Positions 18,313 through 26,709 of a stretch of DNA of 64,000 nucleotides are shown piece by piece. Both the position numbers and the translations under genes were made by a program. Source of the DNA: Bryobacteraceae bacterium (GTDB taxonomy: Bacteria > Acidobacteriota > Terriglobia > Bryobacterales > Bryobacteraceae). Below the pieces are notes generated by a model. It did no database searches and was not told where the DNA came from. It saw only the letters and a list, made by a program, of their open reading frames with translations. Within the stretch, counting starts at the first letter, position 1; each line of letters starts with the position of its first letter. The stretch is from assembly GCA_041394945.1 (NCBI GenBank), contig JAWKHH010000003.1, positions 1,116,001-1,180,000 of the forward strand, given 5' to 3'.

Positions 18313-19134
18313 TTATTCGCACGCCCGATCGTCCCGGTGCACGTAGTACGGCCGGAAGTTTTTCGCCCGCGGGTTCATGCACCCGGAGAGGTTCAGCAGC
18401 TCGATCCTGCGGAACTCCACCGGCTGACTTTCCGATTGCAGCCCGATGTAGCCCTCCGCCAGCAAAGTCCCGTCTTTCTTGACCGCCGGATCGAACCCCG
18501 TCACCACGCCGCCGCCGATGGCCGGCTTCTCGTACTCGAGCACAACCTTGCCGTCGACCTTGTGCGTCACCTTCCCCCCGCCCAGCACCTCCACCTCGAC
18601 CGATACCCACGCATCGTTCGGAAGCCGTTCCGATGTCGAATTCGTGCAGTGCGCCTTCACCATCGCGCCGTTCATGTGGATCTCAGTGCCCGGCGTGCAC
18701 ACATTCATCGTCGTCCGTCCCCCGGCCAGAAACTGCGCTTCCACCGAGATCGGCCAGTTCTGTTCTTTGAGAATGGTCTCCGGGGCCTGCGAATGGAACA
18801 TCACCCCGCTGTTGAGCTTCGCGTAGCCCGGCCCGTCTTTCATCTGCTCGCCGTAGAACCGGTATTCCATCCGCAGCCGGAAATGCGAGAGCTTCTTCTT
18901 GTAGAACAGGTGGCCGAACCTCGTGCCGAATTCCGGGTACTTGTCGTATGCAACGCGAATCATCCCGTCTTCCACGCGGAATGTGTCCCCGAAGTTATCG
19001 CCCGTCTCGTGATGCGCCAGCTTCACCACCCACCCGTCCAGATCCCGGCCGTTGAAGATCGGCTCCCACTGTTCCGGAACCGGCTGTGCGAACGCCGAGG
19101 CCGCGGCGGCGAAGCAGACGAGGATTCGAACCAT
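18313..19134 (-). CDS. Secreted DUF1080 (3-keto-disaccharide hydrolase family) protein
   Basis: 273 residues with a signal peptide (VRILVCFAAAASAFAQ) and a single DUF1080 jelly-roll/LamG-like domain: EPIFNGRDLDGWVV near the start, NSGVMFHSQ, GYIGLQSESQPVEFRRIEL near the end, all typical. Members act on or bind sugars, and some hydrolyse 3-keto-glucosides. Catalysis here is not proven. It lies 42 bases after the small NADP reductase on the same strand and 89 bases before the Oar-like receptor, so it could belong to a glycan-use unit. Confidence 0.9.
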   Translation of the reverse strand: MVRILVCFAAAASAFAQPVPEQWEPIFNGRDLDGWVVKLAHHETGDNFGDTFRVEDGMIRVAYDKYPEFGTRFGHLFYKKKLSHFRLRMEYRFYGEQMKDGPGYAKLNSGVMFHSQAPETILKEQNWPISVEAQFLAGGRTTMNVCTPGTEIHMNGAMVKAHCTNSTSERLPNDAWVSVEVEVLGGGKVTHKVDGKVVLEYEKPAIGGGVVTGFDPAVKKDGTLLAEGYIGLQSESQPVEFRRIELLNLSGCMNPRAKNFRPYYVHRDDRACE

Positions 19135-19175
19135 CCCGCCATCATACCCGCCCCGGAGCCGGCCCTCGCCAGCGG

Positions 19176-19805
19176 CTATCGCTTCATCACGGAGAAACCG
19201 AACTCGAGCCCGTATCCCTGTTCGATCGCAAGCGAAATCCACAACAACGCGCACGGCTCGAGCAGCCGCGCCTGCCGCAATCCACCCGCGTCTCGCGCGT
19301 CGAACCCGATCGCCCGCGCCAGTTCCTGAACCGTTTCCTTCGACTCGCCGTCGTCGCCGCAAAGAAACATCGCCGCCGCCCGCCCGTCGAAAACCGGGTT
19401 CGCCATCACCTTGAACCCCACCGTGTTGAACGCCTTCACCACACGCGCGCCCGGAGCCCATTGCTCCACATTCTCCGCCCCCGATGTCGTCGTCCCGTAC
19501 TCGAGCCCATGCAGATTCGCCAACAGCGGATTCGTCGCGTCGATCAGTACCTTCCCCGATAGCGGCAGGCCCGCCAGCACGCTCTGCGTCGCCGGCCATG
19601 GCGTCGCCAGCAGCACCACGTCGCTCGCCGCGGCCGCCTCCGCCACCGATGCTGCCCGGGCGTTTGCTCCCGCCCGCGCCAGCAGCTCCCGCATCGGCGC
19701 CCCGCCCGGATCGCGGGACCCGAACACAACCGCGTGGCCCAACGCCGCCCAGCGCGACCCAAGCGTCCCGCCTACGTTTCCGGATCCGATGATTCCAAGG
19801 TTCAT
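19176..19805 (-). CDS. NADPH-dependent F420-reductase-like / NADP-binding oxidoreductase
   Basis: 209 residues, single Rossmann domain: GIIGSGNVGGTLGSRWAALGH at the start, then VVLLATPW, VLIDATNPL, VVKAFNTVG, as in the NpdG / F420_oxidored family. Small proteins of this kind include F420:NADP reductases and flavin or ferric reductase-like proteins; the true substrate is open. It is divergent from a TetR gene, with a perfect inverted repeat only six bases upstream of its ATG, so the TetR very likely represses it. Confidence 0.85.
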   Translation of the reverse strand: MNLGIIGSGNVGGTLGSRWAALGHAVVFGSRDPGGAPMRELLARAGANARAASVAEAAAASDVVLLATPWPATQSVLAGLPLSGKVLIDATNPLLANLHGLEYGTTTSGAENVEQWAPGARVVKAFNTVGFKVMANPVFDGRAAAMFLCGDDGESKETVQELARAIGFDARDAGGLRQARLLEPCALLWISLAIEQGYGLEFGFSVMKR

Positions 19806-19810
19806 GATAC

Positions 19811-19834
19811 TTTCGATACTAGTTAGTATCGAAA
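19811..19834. promoter_or_regulatory. Perfect inverted repeat: probable TetR operator
   Basis: TTTCGATACTA and TAGTATCGAAA are exact reverse complements separated by GT, giving a 24-base dyad in the 45-base gap between the divergent NADP reductase and TetR genes. Position, symmetry and AT richness in a GC-rich genome fit an autoregulatory TetR operator covering both promoters. Confidence 0.85.
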
Positions 19835-19850
19835 CTCTTGTCAAGGCAAA

Positions 19851-20465
19851 ATGTTCTCTGTGAATAAATCCACCGAGTGCTCCCTCGGCCGCCCGCGCGA
19901 TGCCCAGGCCGAGCGCCGCATCCTCGAAGCCACACTCCGCCTGCTCGCCGAAGAAGGCTACGTGCGCATGACGCTCGACTCGGTGGCCGCCAGCTCCGGC
20001 GCCAGCAAGACCACGATCTACCGCCGCTGGTCCTCCAAGGCCGACGTTGTCACCGCCGCCCTCCGCACCCTTCAACTGTCCGAGCCGCCCGTCGACACAG
20101 GCGCCGTCCCCGGCGACCTCGCCGCCATCCTCGTCAACTTCCGCCGATCCCTCCTCCGCCCCAACGGGATGGCGCTCGTCGGAACCGTCCTCGCCGAAGA
20201 AGCGCACACGCCGGACCTGCTCCGCCTCTTCCGCGAACGCATCGTCGCGCCCCGCCGCGCCTCTCTCCGCGCCGTGCTCGATCGCGCCCGCAAGGCCGGC
20301 CAACTTCGCCGCGGAGCCAGGATCGACGCCGCCGTCGCCATGCTCATCGGCGCTGTCTACGCGCGCTATCTCGCATCCGGCGAAGTTCCCGCTTCCTTCC
20401 CACGCGAACTCGTCGAGATCGTCTGGGCCGGCATCAAGGCGCAGGACCCCGCCCCGCCCCGCTGA
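19851..20465 (+). CDS. TetR/AcrR-family repressor
   Basis: 204 residues. The N-terminal HTH (ILEATLRLLAEEGYVRMTLD ... GASKTTIYRRWSSKADVV, about residues 23-70) is typical of TetR; the C-terminal half is a helical ligand domain. An N-terminal tail of about 13 residues precedes the GRPRD motif, so a slightly later start is conceivable. The dyad at 19811-19834 ends 16 bases before the ATG. The likely target is the divergent reductase; the inducer is unknown. Confidence 0.9.
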   Translation: MFSVNKSTECSLGRPRDAQAERRILEATLRLLAEEGYVRMTLDSVAASSGASKTTIYRRWSSKADVVTAALRTLQLSEPPVDTGAVPGDLAAILVNFRRSLLRPNGMALVGTVLAEEAHTPDLLRLFRERIVAPRRASLRAVLDRARKAGQLRRGARIDAAVAMLIGAVYARYLASGEVPASFPRELVEIVWAGIKAQDPAPPR

Positions 20466-20604
20466 CCCGCTCCGGAAACGCGGCTCAGCACTCCAATCGG
20501 GCGGTTCACACCAGATTCCCAGTACTTCTATTGCCACCTCGCCGGCGGTACCGCAAAAGCGGGAACTTACATCGGCGGCGCCATGCGGCCGGAGGAGAAA
20601 CACA

Positions 20605-21239
20605 GTGAAAAGAACAGCATCGGCGGCGGCCCTCGTGTGCCGCTCGCTGCGGCGGCATCCGCCGGCGCCTATCAACTCGACGACGGAACCGTATCGGCCT
20701 CGGGCTTCGGGCTCGGCGGTTTCTCGGTAATTCAGTCCGTCTGGCTGAACGCATTCCAATCCGTCGCTGGCCTGGAAAGCATCACCGGCGTGACCATCAT
20801 GTTCGGCGCCGCGCTCATCGGCGACGGCCTCCCCGCCAACGGGACGCCCATTGATGTGGTCCTCTACTCAGACCCCACCAACGACGGCAACCCCATCGAC
20901 GCAGTGCTGCAACGCCAGTCCGCCGGAACCGTCCAAAACGCCGACACCGGCACGTTCATCGACTTCGCCATCACGCCTTTCACCGTCACCCCTGGCGACT
21001 GGTTCTTCGTCGGCCGCCCACCGCCTCTCCGGCGAATGTAAACGTCTTCGGACCCAACATCGACTCGGACGCCTTCCCGGACCCCTCCCCCCCAGGGCCG
21101 CAGCTACCTCTTCACCTGGTTCACCGGCACGCCCGGCATCGGGGCGCTTTCCGGCCCCGCCCCCACACCCGAACCGGCCACCGGACTCGCCGTCCTCGCC
21201 GGACTCGGTCTTCTCGCCTTCGCCCGCCGCGCACGCTGA
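20605..21239 (+). pseudogene. Broken PEP-CTERM secreted protein gene
   Basis: A GTG start with a strong site (GGAGGAG, seven bases upstream) begins a signal-like MKRTASAAALVC, but the frame is lost. The rest of a signal peptide (PLAAAASAGA) and the mature protein (YQLDDGTVSASGFG ...) read in another frame to about 21010. A further shift is needed for VNVFGPNIDSDAFPD, and another after the C-rich stretch near 21088-21095 for SYLFTWFTGTPG. The last part ends in a PEP-CTERM sorting tail, PEPATGLAVLAGLG followed by FARRAR. So up to three shifts separate pieces of one secreted protein. Either a decayed gene or uncorrected indels. Confidence 0.7.
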
Positions 21240-21300
21240 CCCCCGCCCGCGGCGGTTTCACCGCGATGGCCGGTCGTACAATGAGAGCTTACTCTCCGAC

Positions 21301-22221
21301 ATGTCCACCGCATTCCTCTTCCCCGGCCAAGGCTCGCAATCCGCCGGAATGGGCAAAGCCCTCGCCGAAACCTTCACCGCCGCCAAGGCCGTCTTCGATG
21401 AAGCCGACGAAGCTCTCGGCTTCCCCATCTCCCGCCTCTGCTTCGAAGGTCCGGAAGACGAACTCAAACTCACCGAAAATACCCAGCCCGCCATCCTCAC
21501 CGTCTCCTGCGCCGCCCACGCCGTACTCGCCGAACGCGGCATCCGCGCCGATTTCGCCGCCGGACATTCCCTCGGCGAATACTCCGCCCTCGTCGCCGCC
21601 GGCGCGCTCTCCTTCGCCGACGCCGTCCGCATCGTCCGCAACCGCGGCCGCTACATGCAGGAAGCCGTGCCCCCCGGAGTCGGCGCGATGGCCGCTCTTC
21701 TCAGACTCCCCGAAGGCAAGCTCGACGCCATCCTCGCCGATGCCGCCCAAGGCGAAATCGTCAGCGCCGCGAACCTGAATTCGCCTGACCAGATCGTCAT
21801 CGCCGGTCACGCCGCCGCCGTCAACCGCGCCGTCGACCTCGCCAAGGCCGCCGGCGCACGCCGCGCCGTTCTGCTTCCGGTGAGCGCGCCCTTCCACTGC
21901 GCTCTCATGGAGCCCGCCCAGCGCCGCCTCGCCGCCGACCTCGCCGCTGCCGCCTTCCACGACCTCTCCATCCCCATCGTCAACAACCACGCCGCCGCCA
22001 TTGTCCACACCGGTGAGGAAGCGCGCGCCAGCCTCATCGCCCAGGTCCCCAATCCCGTCCTGTGGACCGCCTCCATCGCCGCCCTTGCCGCGCAAGGCGT
22101 CACCCGCTGCATCGAAGTCGGCCCCGGCGCCGTCCTCACCGGCCTCCTCAAGCAAATCGATCCCGCCCTGCAAGGCCTTCGCTTCTCCGACCCGACACAC
22201 CTCGAAGCGCTCACTGCATGA
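21301..22221 (+). CDS. fabD: Malonyl-CoA:ACP transacylase
   Basis: 306 residues, the normal FabD length. It loads malonyl groups onto acyl carrier protein for fatty-acid synthesis in the cytoplasm. Motifs: FLFPGQGSQSAGMG at the start, the nucleophile motif GHSLGEYSALVAAG with Ser90, the His-containing APFHCALM, and IEVGPGAVLTGL near the end. It stands apart from other fab genes. Its stop overlaps the ATG of the broken methyltransferase (ATGA), so the two were once co-translated. Confidence 0.95.
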   Translation: MSTAFLFPGQGSQSAGMGKALAETFTAAKAVFDEADEALGFPISRLCFEGPEDELKLTENTQPAILTVSCAAHAVLAERGIRADFAAGHSLGEYSALVAAGALSFADAVRIVRNRGRYMQEAVPPGVGAMAALLRLPEGKLDAILADAAQGEIVSAANLNSPDQIVIAGHAAAVNRAVDLAKAAGARRAVLLPVSAPFHCALMEPAQRRLAADLAAAAFHDLSIPIVNNHAAAIVHTGEEARASLIAQVPNPVLWTASIAALAAQGVTRCIEVGPGAVLTGLLKQIDPALQGLRFSDPTHLEALTA

Positions 22222-22848
22222 CCCCACGCCTGCTCGGCGCTCTCCCACCCTACGTACGCATCCTCGATCTCGGCAGCGGCCCCGGCAGCTTCCCCGCCTT
22301 CCTCCGCGGCATTCGATCTGATCGTCGCCAGTCACAGCCTCGAACACATCGCGGACCCCACCCGCGTTCTCGCCCCCGCCGCCGCGCTCTACATCGCCAT
22401 CCCGGACGCCTCCACCCTCTCGGACCGGCTCTATCGTTGGGTCGCGCGCGGAGGCGGCCACGTCAACGCCTCACGGACCCCACTGCCTTCGCCGCCGCCG
22501 TCACCCAAGCCACAGGACTCCCGCTCTCCGCGATCGATTCCCTCTTCTCCGGCTTCACCATCCTCAATTCCCGCCTCAATCCCCGCAACGCCGGCGCGCG
22601 CCTTCCTCGCAAACTCCGCCTCCTCAACGGAGGCAGCGAGACCATCCTGCGCTGGCAAACGCTCCTGCTCCGCCACATCGACCGTGCCTTCGGCGCCCGC
22701 CTCTCGCATTACGGCTGGGCGTTCTACTTCGGCCCCATCGCGCCCGATCACGCTCTCCCCCAAACCAATGTCTGCATCCGCTGCGGAGCCGCCCACCCTG
22801 CCGATTGGCTCGCCATTCACGCAAGCATCCACGGCCGCCCCCGTCGCA
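22218..22848 (+). pseudogene. Broken SAM-dependent methyltransferase
   Basis: The ATG overlaps the fabD stop (ATGA). Frame 1 encodes the SAM-binding motif I (RILDLGSGPGSFPAFLRG), then the frame is lost. FDLIVASHSLEHIADPTRVL, the post-motif region, reads in a second frame, and AVTQATGLPLSAIDSLFSGF onwards returns to the first. About 40 residues normally found between motif I and motif III are absent, implying an internal deletion. A single missing T near 22470 (HVNA-FTDPTAFAAAV) accounts for the second shift. No full-length product is possible as written. Confidence 0.65.
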
Positions 22849-23200
22849 ATGCTTGCCCAAAATGCGGAACAACCAACTTCTGGACCCCGGACTCCCGAAC
22901 GTCATCCTCCAGAACGTCTCGGCCGCCGGGTGCGCGAGTTGCGGAAACTCGGACGTAGCGCTTCCACGCGTCGCGAAAGTCCACGACGCCATCAACCGCA
23001 ACGTCGCCAGCAGCCCTCGAAGTGGGAAACCGGGCAGCACCGCATCGGGCCCTCCACGGACCGCCTCATCCGCCTCCTGGCCGGCGCCCTCAGCCGCCAA
23101 TCGGGTCTTGAACTCACCGCCATCGCTCACCACCTGCCCTCCATCCGTGACGAATCCGGAAAAGAATATCAGCTGCATCTCGGCGTCGAATCACTCTGCC
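22849..23200 (+). pseudogene. Remnant of a YgiT/MqsA-type zinc-finger HTH protein
   Basis: Pieces of one protein read in successive frames: CPKCGTTNF, then (one T missing) LDPGLPNVILQNVSAAGCASCGN onward to VALPRVAKVHDAINRNVA, then WETGQHRIGPSTDRLIRLL. Two CxxC zinc ligands and the helix after the HTH are recognisable as the MqsA/YgiT-type antitoxin-like regulator family. About 40 residues holding the HTH itself are missing between INRNVA and KWETG. The end is approximate. No intact toxin partner lies beside it. Confidence 0.5.
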
Positions 23201-23480
23201 CGGCCTTTGTCGCCGTTTCACGCGCCGCGTACCGCCCACGCGCGTCAACAGTGGCCGCTCCGCGTTCGGAACTGGACGAGCCCCTCCTGCTCGGTCTTCT
23301 CGGCTACGCCACGCGCCAATTAGCCGGCCTTCAACGAATGGGTTTGCGGCTAGGCAATCTGAATTTGCGAGCCCGCGTGAACACGCAGGCGCAGTCAAAC
23401 ACCAGCGCGCCAAAAACAAAACCCCCACAAATTGTTTGATACACTGAGCAGGGGTTCTCCCCCGAACCAGGAGTACCGTC

Positions 23481-24158
23481 ATGACCCACCGCCTCCCCCT
23501 GGGCCTCGTGCTTGCCGTCTCTCTCTGGGCCGTCACCACCTCGAGCCTTCAACGCCGGCTCGCCGAATCCGCCCAGACCCTTCAGGACATCATGCAGTCC
23601 TCGGACCGCACCGTCCCGCAATCGCTCCTCGACAAGAGCGAATGCGTCATCATCGTCCCCGGCCACAAGAAAGGCGCCTTCCTCATCGGCGCGGAGTATG
23701 GCCGCGGCTTCGCAACCTGCCGCTCCCAGGGCGCCGGTTGGTCCGCCCCCGCCGCCGTACGCCTTGAGGGCGGCAGCTTCGGCTTCCAGGCCGGCGGGCA
23801 GGAAACCGATATCGTCATGCTCGTCATGAACCGCCGCGGCGCAAAACGACTCATGAAAAGCCAGTTCACTCTCGGCGGCGACGCGGCCGTAGCCGCTGGA
23901 CCCGTTGGCCGCACCGTCGAAGCCTCCACCGACGCCCTCCTCACCGCCGAAATTCTCACATGGTCCCGTACCCGCGGACTCTTCGCCGGCGTCTCACTAC
24001 AAGGAGTCACTCTCCGCCACGACCGTAAAGCCAATGAAGAACTCTACGGCCAGCCCTGGTCCACCAGTGACGTCGTCTTCAGCGGACTCGAGCCCTCTCA
24101 AGCCGCGCTCCCGCTGATGAATCTGCTCAACCGCTATTCGAGCCGGCCCGTCCGTTAG
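23481..24158 (+). CDS. SYLF-domain (Ysc84) lipid-binding protein, copy 1
   Basis: 225 residues: an N-terminal hydrophobic signal-like segment (PLGLVLAVSLWAVTTS), then a SYLF/Ysc84 domain (KSECVIIVPGHKKGAFLIGAE ... GRGFATCRSQGAGWSAPAAV). The family binds phosphoinositides or membranes in eukaryotes; in bacteria its role is unknown and it is probably exported. It is the first of a tandem pair, about 30 bases before copy 2, with GAACCAGGAG just before the ATG. Confidence 0.88.
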   Translation: MTHRLPLGLVLAVSLWAVTTSSLQRRLAESAQTLQDIMQSSDRTVPQSLLDKSECVIIVPGHKKGAFLIGAEYGRGFATCRSQGAGWSAPAAVRLEGGSFGFQAGGQETDIVMLVMNRRGAKRLMKSQFTLGGDAAVAAGPVGRTVEASTDALLTAEILTWSRTRGLFAGVSLQGVTLRHDRKANEELYGQPWSTSDVVFSGLEPSQAALPLMNLLNRYSSRPVR

Positions 24159-24188
24159 AGGTCGCAACCCTTCTCAAGGAGGTACCTG

Positions 24189-24869
24189 ATGAAACGTGTT
24201 TTCCCCATTCTGCTAGCTGTGTCGTCGCTCGCCCTAGGCCAATCCGTCAACGACACCACCAAACGCCTCGACGCCGCCGAGGCCGTCGTCCGTGAAGTGA
24301 TGGACACCCCAGACAAAGCCATCCCGCAAAACCTGCTCGACAAGGCCGAATGCGTCGTCGTCGTGCCAGGCCTCAAGAAAGGCGCCTTCGTCATCGGCGC
24401 CAAGTACGGACGCGGCTTCGTCACCTGCCGCTCGAAAGGCGGCCAGGGTTGGTCGGCCCCCGGCGCGGTCCGCGTGGAAGGCGGCAGCTTCGGCTTCCAG
24501 ATCGGCGGCTCGGAAATCGACGTCGTCATGCTCGTCATGAACCAGCGCGGAGCCGAACGTCTGCTCTCGAGCAAGTTCACCGTCGGCGCCGACGCCATGG
24601 CCGCCGCCGGACCCGTCGGACGCACCGCTCAAGCCGAAACCGACGCCACCATGCGCGCCGAAATCCTAACCTGGTCCCGCTCCCGAGGCCTCTTCGCCGG
24701 CATCTCGCTCCAGGGCGCCACCCTCCGCCAGGATGGCGACGGCAACCAGGAACTCTACGGCAAGGAAGGCAACAATAAGGACATCGTCCTCGGCGGCCAA
24801 GCCGTCCCGCCCGCCGCCAACAAGCTCATCTCCCTGCTCAACAAGTACTCCAGCCGCCAAACGAAATAG
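24189..24869 (+). CDS. SYLF-domain (Ysc84) lipid-binding protein, copy 2
   Basis: 226 residues with a clear signal peptide (PILLAVSSLALGQS) and a SYLF domain strongly similar to copy 1 over its whole length (for example AECVVVVPGLKKGAFVIGA and EILTWSRSRGLFAGISLQG). AAGGAGG lies just upstream of the ATG. The pair arose by tandem duplication and is likely one transcript. Copy 2 has the more typical signal peptide and cleavage site. Confidence 0.9.
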   Translation: MKRVFPILLAVSSLALGQSVNDTTKRLDAAEAVVREVMDTPDKAIPQNLLDKAECVVVVPGLKKGAFVIGAKYGRGFVTCRSKGGQGWSAPGAVRVEGGSFGFQIGGSEIDVVMLVMNQRGAERLLSSKFTVGADAMAAAGPVGRTAQAETDATMRAEILTWSRSRGLFAGISLQGATLRQDGDGNQELYGKEGNNKDIVLGGQAVPPAANKLISLLNKYSSRQTK

Positions 24870-24935
24870 GACTCCCCCCGCTGGGCGCAACCAAACCCGC
24901 TGCCGGAAGCGTCTATGCTGACAGGCAGCGGTTCC

Positions 24936-26657
24936 ATGATGCAACTAGTAGTACTTTTCTGTCTCCTCGCCACCTCCCTCGGCGCGCAGCCGGGCCGCCG
25001 GCCGCCCACTCGCGGACCCCAATCCCGTACTTCACCCCAGGCAAACACCGCTACCAGCGCCACCCGCCCCGAGGACCTCGCCGCGCTCACCGGCTCCGTT
25101 CGCGACAAATCCACCGGCGAACCCCTTCGCAAAGCCACTATCACCCTCTATTCGCTCAACGCCCGCGCCGCCTCTCGCGGACCCGCCCGGCCTGCCACCA
25201 CCACTACGGACGCCGCCGGCAACTACGTCTTCACCGGCATCGAACCCGGCCGCTACCGCCTCTCCGCCAGGCGCAACGGATACGTCCCGCGTTCCTTCGG
25301 CGCCGGCTCCTCCGGCACCCCCGTTACCCTCGCCCCGGCCCAGAAGCTCGGCTCCATTGACTTTCAACTCGTCCCGCACGCCGTCGTCACAGGCCGCGTC
25401 GACGACGAAGACGGCGACCCCGTCGTCCACGCCAGCGTCCAGCTCTTCCGCTACGTCTACACCGACCGCGGCAAGACTCTCCGTACAGCCGGCGCCGCCC
25501 AAACTAACGATCTCGGCGAGTACCGCATTTTCGGCGTCGGCCCCGGCAAATACTATCTCCAGGCCGCCTATCGCCGCGGCCCCGTCGACACCGGTCCGGC
25601 ACGTCCCGGCGAAGCCGACGAGGATTACGTTCCGGTCTACTACCCCGCCGCCACCAGCATCGAGTCCGCCACGCCCATCGAAATCGCCGCCGGCGCCGCC
25701 GCCCGCGGCGTCGACGTCCGCCTCAGCAAAGCCCGCACTTACCGCGTCGCCGGGCGCGTCACCGGCGGACCCTCCGAAGGCCGACCCGGCAGCGTGATGC
25801 TCCTGCGCCGCGCCACCCCCGGAGCCGGATACTTCGAAGAGCAGCGCTTCGGCGGCCGGGGCTCATCCTGGAATTCCCGCACCGGCGCTTTCGAAATCCG
25901 CAACATCACGCCCGGTTCGTATACCCTCATCGCCCGCTCGGACCGCGGCCGTGAAGAGCGCTGGAGCGCCAGCGTCCCCATCGAAATCGGCAACGCCGAC
26001 CTCACCGGTCTCGACCTCGCCCTCCAGTTGTCCCAGCCGGTCACCGGCGCCGTCCGCATTGAGGGCGAGTCCACCGTCGATCTCTCCAGGCTCCGCATCG
26101 CCTTCGCCGACCCCGGCGGCCGCGGCGGCGCTTCCGGCGGCTACGGCGAAGTCGACGCCGAAGGCAGGTTCGAGGTCCGCGGCGCCGGAGCCGGCGCCTT
26201 CGACGTCAATATCTTCCCGATGCCCGCCGGCCACTACCTCAAGGCTGTCAAAATGGGCGAACGCCAACTCGACGGAAACACCCTCGACCTTCCCGGCGGC
26301 GCGCCCATGTCCGGCATCGAGATCGTCCTCAGCGCCACCGCCGCCACCATCGAGGGGGTCGCCGTCGACCGTCGCGGCGAACCCGCCGCCGGCGCATCCA
26401 TGCTCATCCTACCGCCCGCGAACGACCCCCAGCGCGACCGCCGCCAGTTCCGCGCCACTGCCGACCAGAACGGCCACTTCCAGATCTCTGGAATCCCTCC
26501 CGGCGACTACCGCGTCTACGCCTTCACCGGCGCCGAGGACGGCGAAGACCGCGACCCCGACCTGATCGCCAAATTCGAAAGCGACTCTGAAAAGATCACG
26601 CTGAAGGACTCCGCCCGCGAAGCCAAGCAGGTCAAGGCCATCGCCCTCGACCAGTAA
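24936..26657 (+). CDS. Secreted protein with carboxypeptidase-regulatory-like domains
   Basis: 573 residues. Signal peptide (MMQLVVLFCLLATSLGAQ), a Pro/Arg/Thr-rich linker, then repeated carboxypeptidase-regulatory-like (CarboxypepD_reg) beta-sandwiches. Each carries the typical G.Y.F.GI.PG.Y signature: NYVFTGIEPGRYRLSA, EYRIFGVGPGKYYLQA, AFEIRNITPGSYTLIA, HFQISGIPPGDYRVYA. No catalytic domain is seen, so a cell-surface or periplasmic binding/structural role is likely. Such proteins are common in Acidobacteria. The convergent xseA ends 53 bases downstream. Confidence 0.85.
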   Translation: MMQLVVLFCLLATSLGAQPGRRPPTRGPQSRTSPQANTATSATRPEDLAALTGSVRDKSTGEPLRKATITLYSLNARAASRGPARPATTTTDAAGNYVFTGIEPGRYRLSARRNGYVPRSFGAGSSGTPVTLAPAQKLGSIDFQLVPHAVVTGRVDDEDGDPVVHASVQLFRYVYTDRGKTLRTAGAAQTNDLGEYRIFGVGPGKYYLQAAYRRGPVDTGPARPGEADEDYVPVYYPAATSIESATPIEIAAGAAARGVDVRLSKARTYRVAGRVTGGPSEGRPGSVMLLRRATPGAGYFEEQRFGGRGSSWNSRTGAFEIRNITPGSYTLIARSDRGREERWSASVPIEIGNADLTGLDLALQLSQPVTGAVRIEGESTVDLSRLRIAFADPGGRGGASGGYGEVDAEGRFEVRGAGAGAFDVNIFPMPAGHYLKAVKMGERQLDGNTLDLPGGAPMSGIEIVLSATAATIEGVAVDRRGEPAAGASMLILPPANDPQRDRRQFRATADQNGHFQISGIPPGDYRVYAFTGAEDGEDRDPDLIAKFESDSEKITLKDSAREAKQVKAIALDQ

Positions 26658-26709
26658 CCTCTACGGTTCCCGCTCCGGCCCCTTTGTCACAAATGCTGTC
26701 GAAGCAGCA

